A stretch of DNA of 6,521 nucleotides, taken from the NCBI GenBank assembly GCA_050114795.1, contig JASFRS010000141.1, positions 1-6,521 on the forward strand, written 5' to 3'. A model generated the notes under the pieces. That model was not told the DNA's origin and searched no databases. It saw only the letters and a list, made by a program, of their open reading frames with translations. Source of the DNA: JASFRS01 sp050114795 (GTDB lineage: Bacteria; Pseudomonadota; Alphaproteobacteria; Sphingomonadales; CAKZYD01). A program made the translations under genes and the position numbers. Shown here in pieces: positions 6,332-6,521 of this stretch. Every line of letters begins with the position of its first letter. Positions within the stretch are counted from its first letter, which is position 1.

Positions 6332-6521
6332 ATGCCATTAGTGACTTTAGATAATTGCGATATTTTCTATCATGAAGAAGGCTTAGCAAGCGGCGGACCG
6401 CCATTGGTCTTCATCCATGGCTGGACTTGTGATCATACAGCCATGCTGCCTTTGGCGGAGCGCTTCTCTCAAGATCACCATTGGATTGCGCCTGATGCTT
6501 TGGGGCATGGAAGATCCTCCA
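6332..6521 (+). CDS. Alpha/beta hydrolase, 5' part
   Basis: The first 63 codons of a gene that runs off the window. After an N-terminal beta hairpin (LVTLDNCDIFYHEEG) the strand PPLVFIHGWT (23-32) gives the HG oxyanion-hole motif of alpha/beta-hydrolase fold enzymes. WIAPDALGHGRSS (51-63) matches the conserved D-x-x-G-H-G-x-S element before the nucleophile elbow. The catalytic Ser, acid and His lie beyond the window edge, so activity and class (esterase, thioesterase, haloperoxidase-like, lipase) cannot be judged. The ATG is 4 bp after the phosphotransferase stop, with AAGG 9 bases upstream. The close spacing suggests cotranscription and perhaps a shared pathway. Confidence 0.85.
   Translation, partial: MPLVTLDNCDIFYHEEGLASGGPPLVFIHGWTCDHTAMLPLAERFSQDHHWIAPDALGHGRSS

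Noticed and set aside
5470..6333. Long minus-strand open frames of 119-154 aa opposite the phosphotransferase
   Set aside because: They lie antisense to a gene with all kinase motifs intact, have no recognisable domain or ribosome site, and arise from its codon use.
1..6521. Mobile element, prophage, CRISPR array or defence island
   Set aside because: No transposase, integrase, direct-repeat array, tRNA attachment site or known defence domain is present, and the genes are closely packed housekeeping-type families.

Overview
The window reads as a stretch of ordinary chromosome from an alphaproteobacterium of moderate GC content. The exact order cannot be told from the sequence. Evidence for the class is a DUF2093 gene directly behind xseA, an M23 peptidase with an Ig-like N-terminal part and a GPHLDWRINW ending, and a TorF/Gcw_chp porin. 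There is no sign of a phage, transposon, CRISPR array, tRNA or rRNA. I found no frameshift or broken gene in the six complete genes, and the genes cut by the window edges are in frame as far as they are visible.

Layout. Bases 2-322 (+) are the 3' end of an inositol-monophosphatase/CysQ-type phosphatase gene. Its stop codon overlaps by 9 bp the 3' end of a convergent minus-strand cluster, and a compact stem-loop lies just inside its coding end. The minus cluster, in transcription order, is xseA (3401-1989, exonuclease VII large subunit), a 61-aa DUF2093 gene (1978-1793), an exported M23 metallopeptidase homologue (1791-973) and a TorF-family putative porin (976-314). Its junctions are 10 bp, 1 bp and a 4-bp overlap, which suggests one transcript. 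A 77-bp spacer (3402-3478) separates xseA from the divergent plus-strand genes purD (3479-4747, phosphoribosylamine-glycine ligase) and a 153-aa flavodoxin-like gene (4744-5205, 4-bp overlap with purD). After a 42-bp gap come an ACAD10/11-LvaA type phosphotransferase (5248-6327) and, 4 bp further, the start of an alpha/beta-hydrolase gene that runs off the window.

How the genes fit together. The left operon couples a DNA-repair nuclease to two exported envelope proteins through a tiny conserved protein of unknown function. The right side begins with purine synthesis and a coupled flavodoxin-fold protein of unknown role. It then moves to a kinase-fold/hydrolase pair that may act on acyl-CoA or hydroxy-acid substrates.

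I do not see an undescribed multi-gene system such as a defence island. The observations most worth a second look are local: the extreme C-terminus of XseA ends in a peptide resembling a beta-clamp binding motif; the M23 protein has Asp where the last zinc-binding His is expected; and DUF2093 and the purD-coupled flavodoxin-like protein are uncharacterised but sit in tight operon positions.
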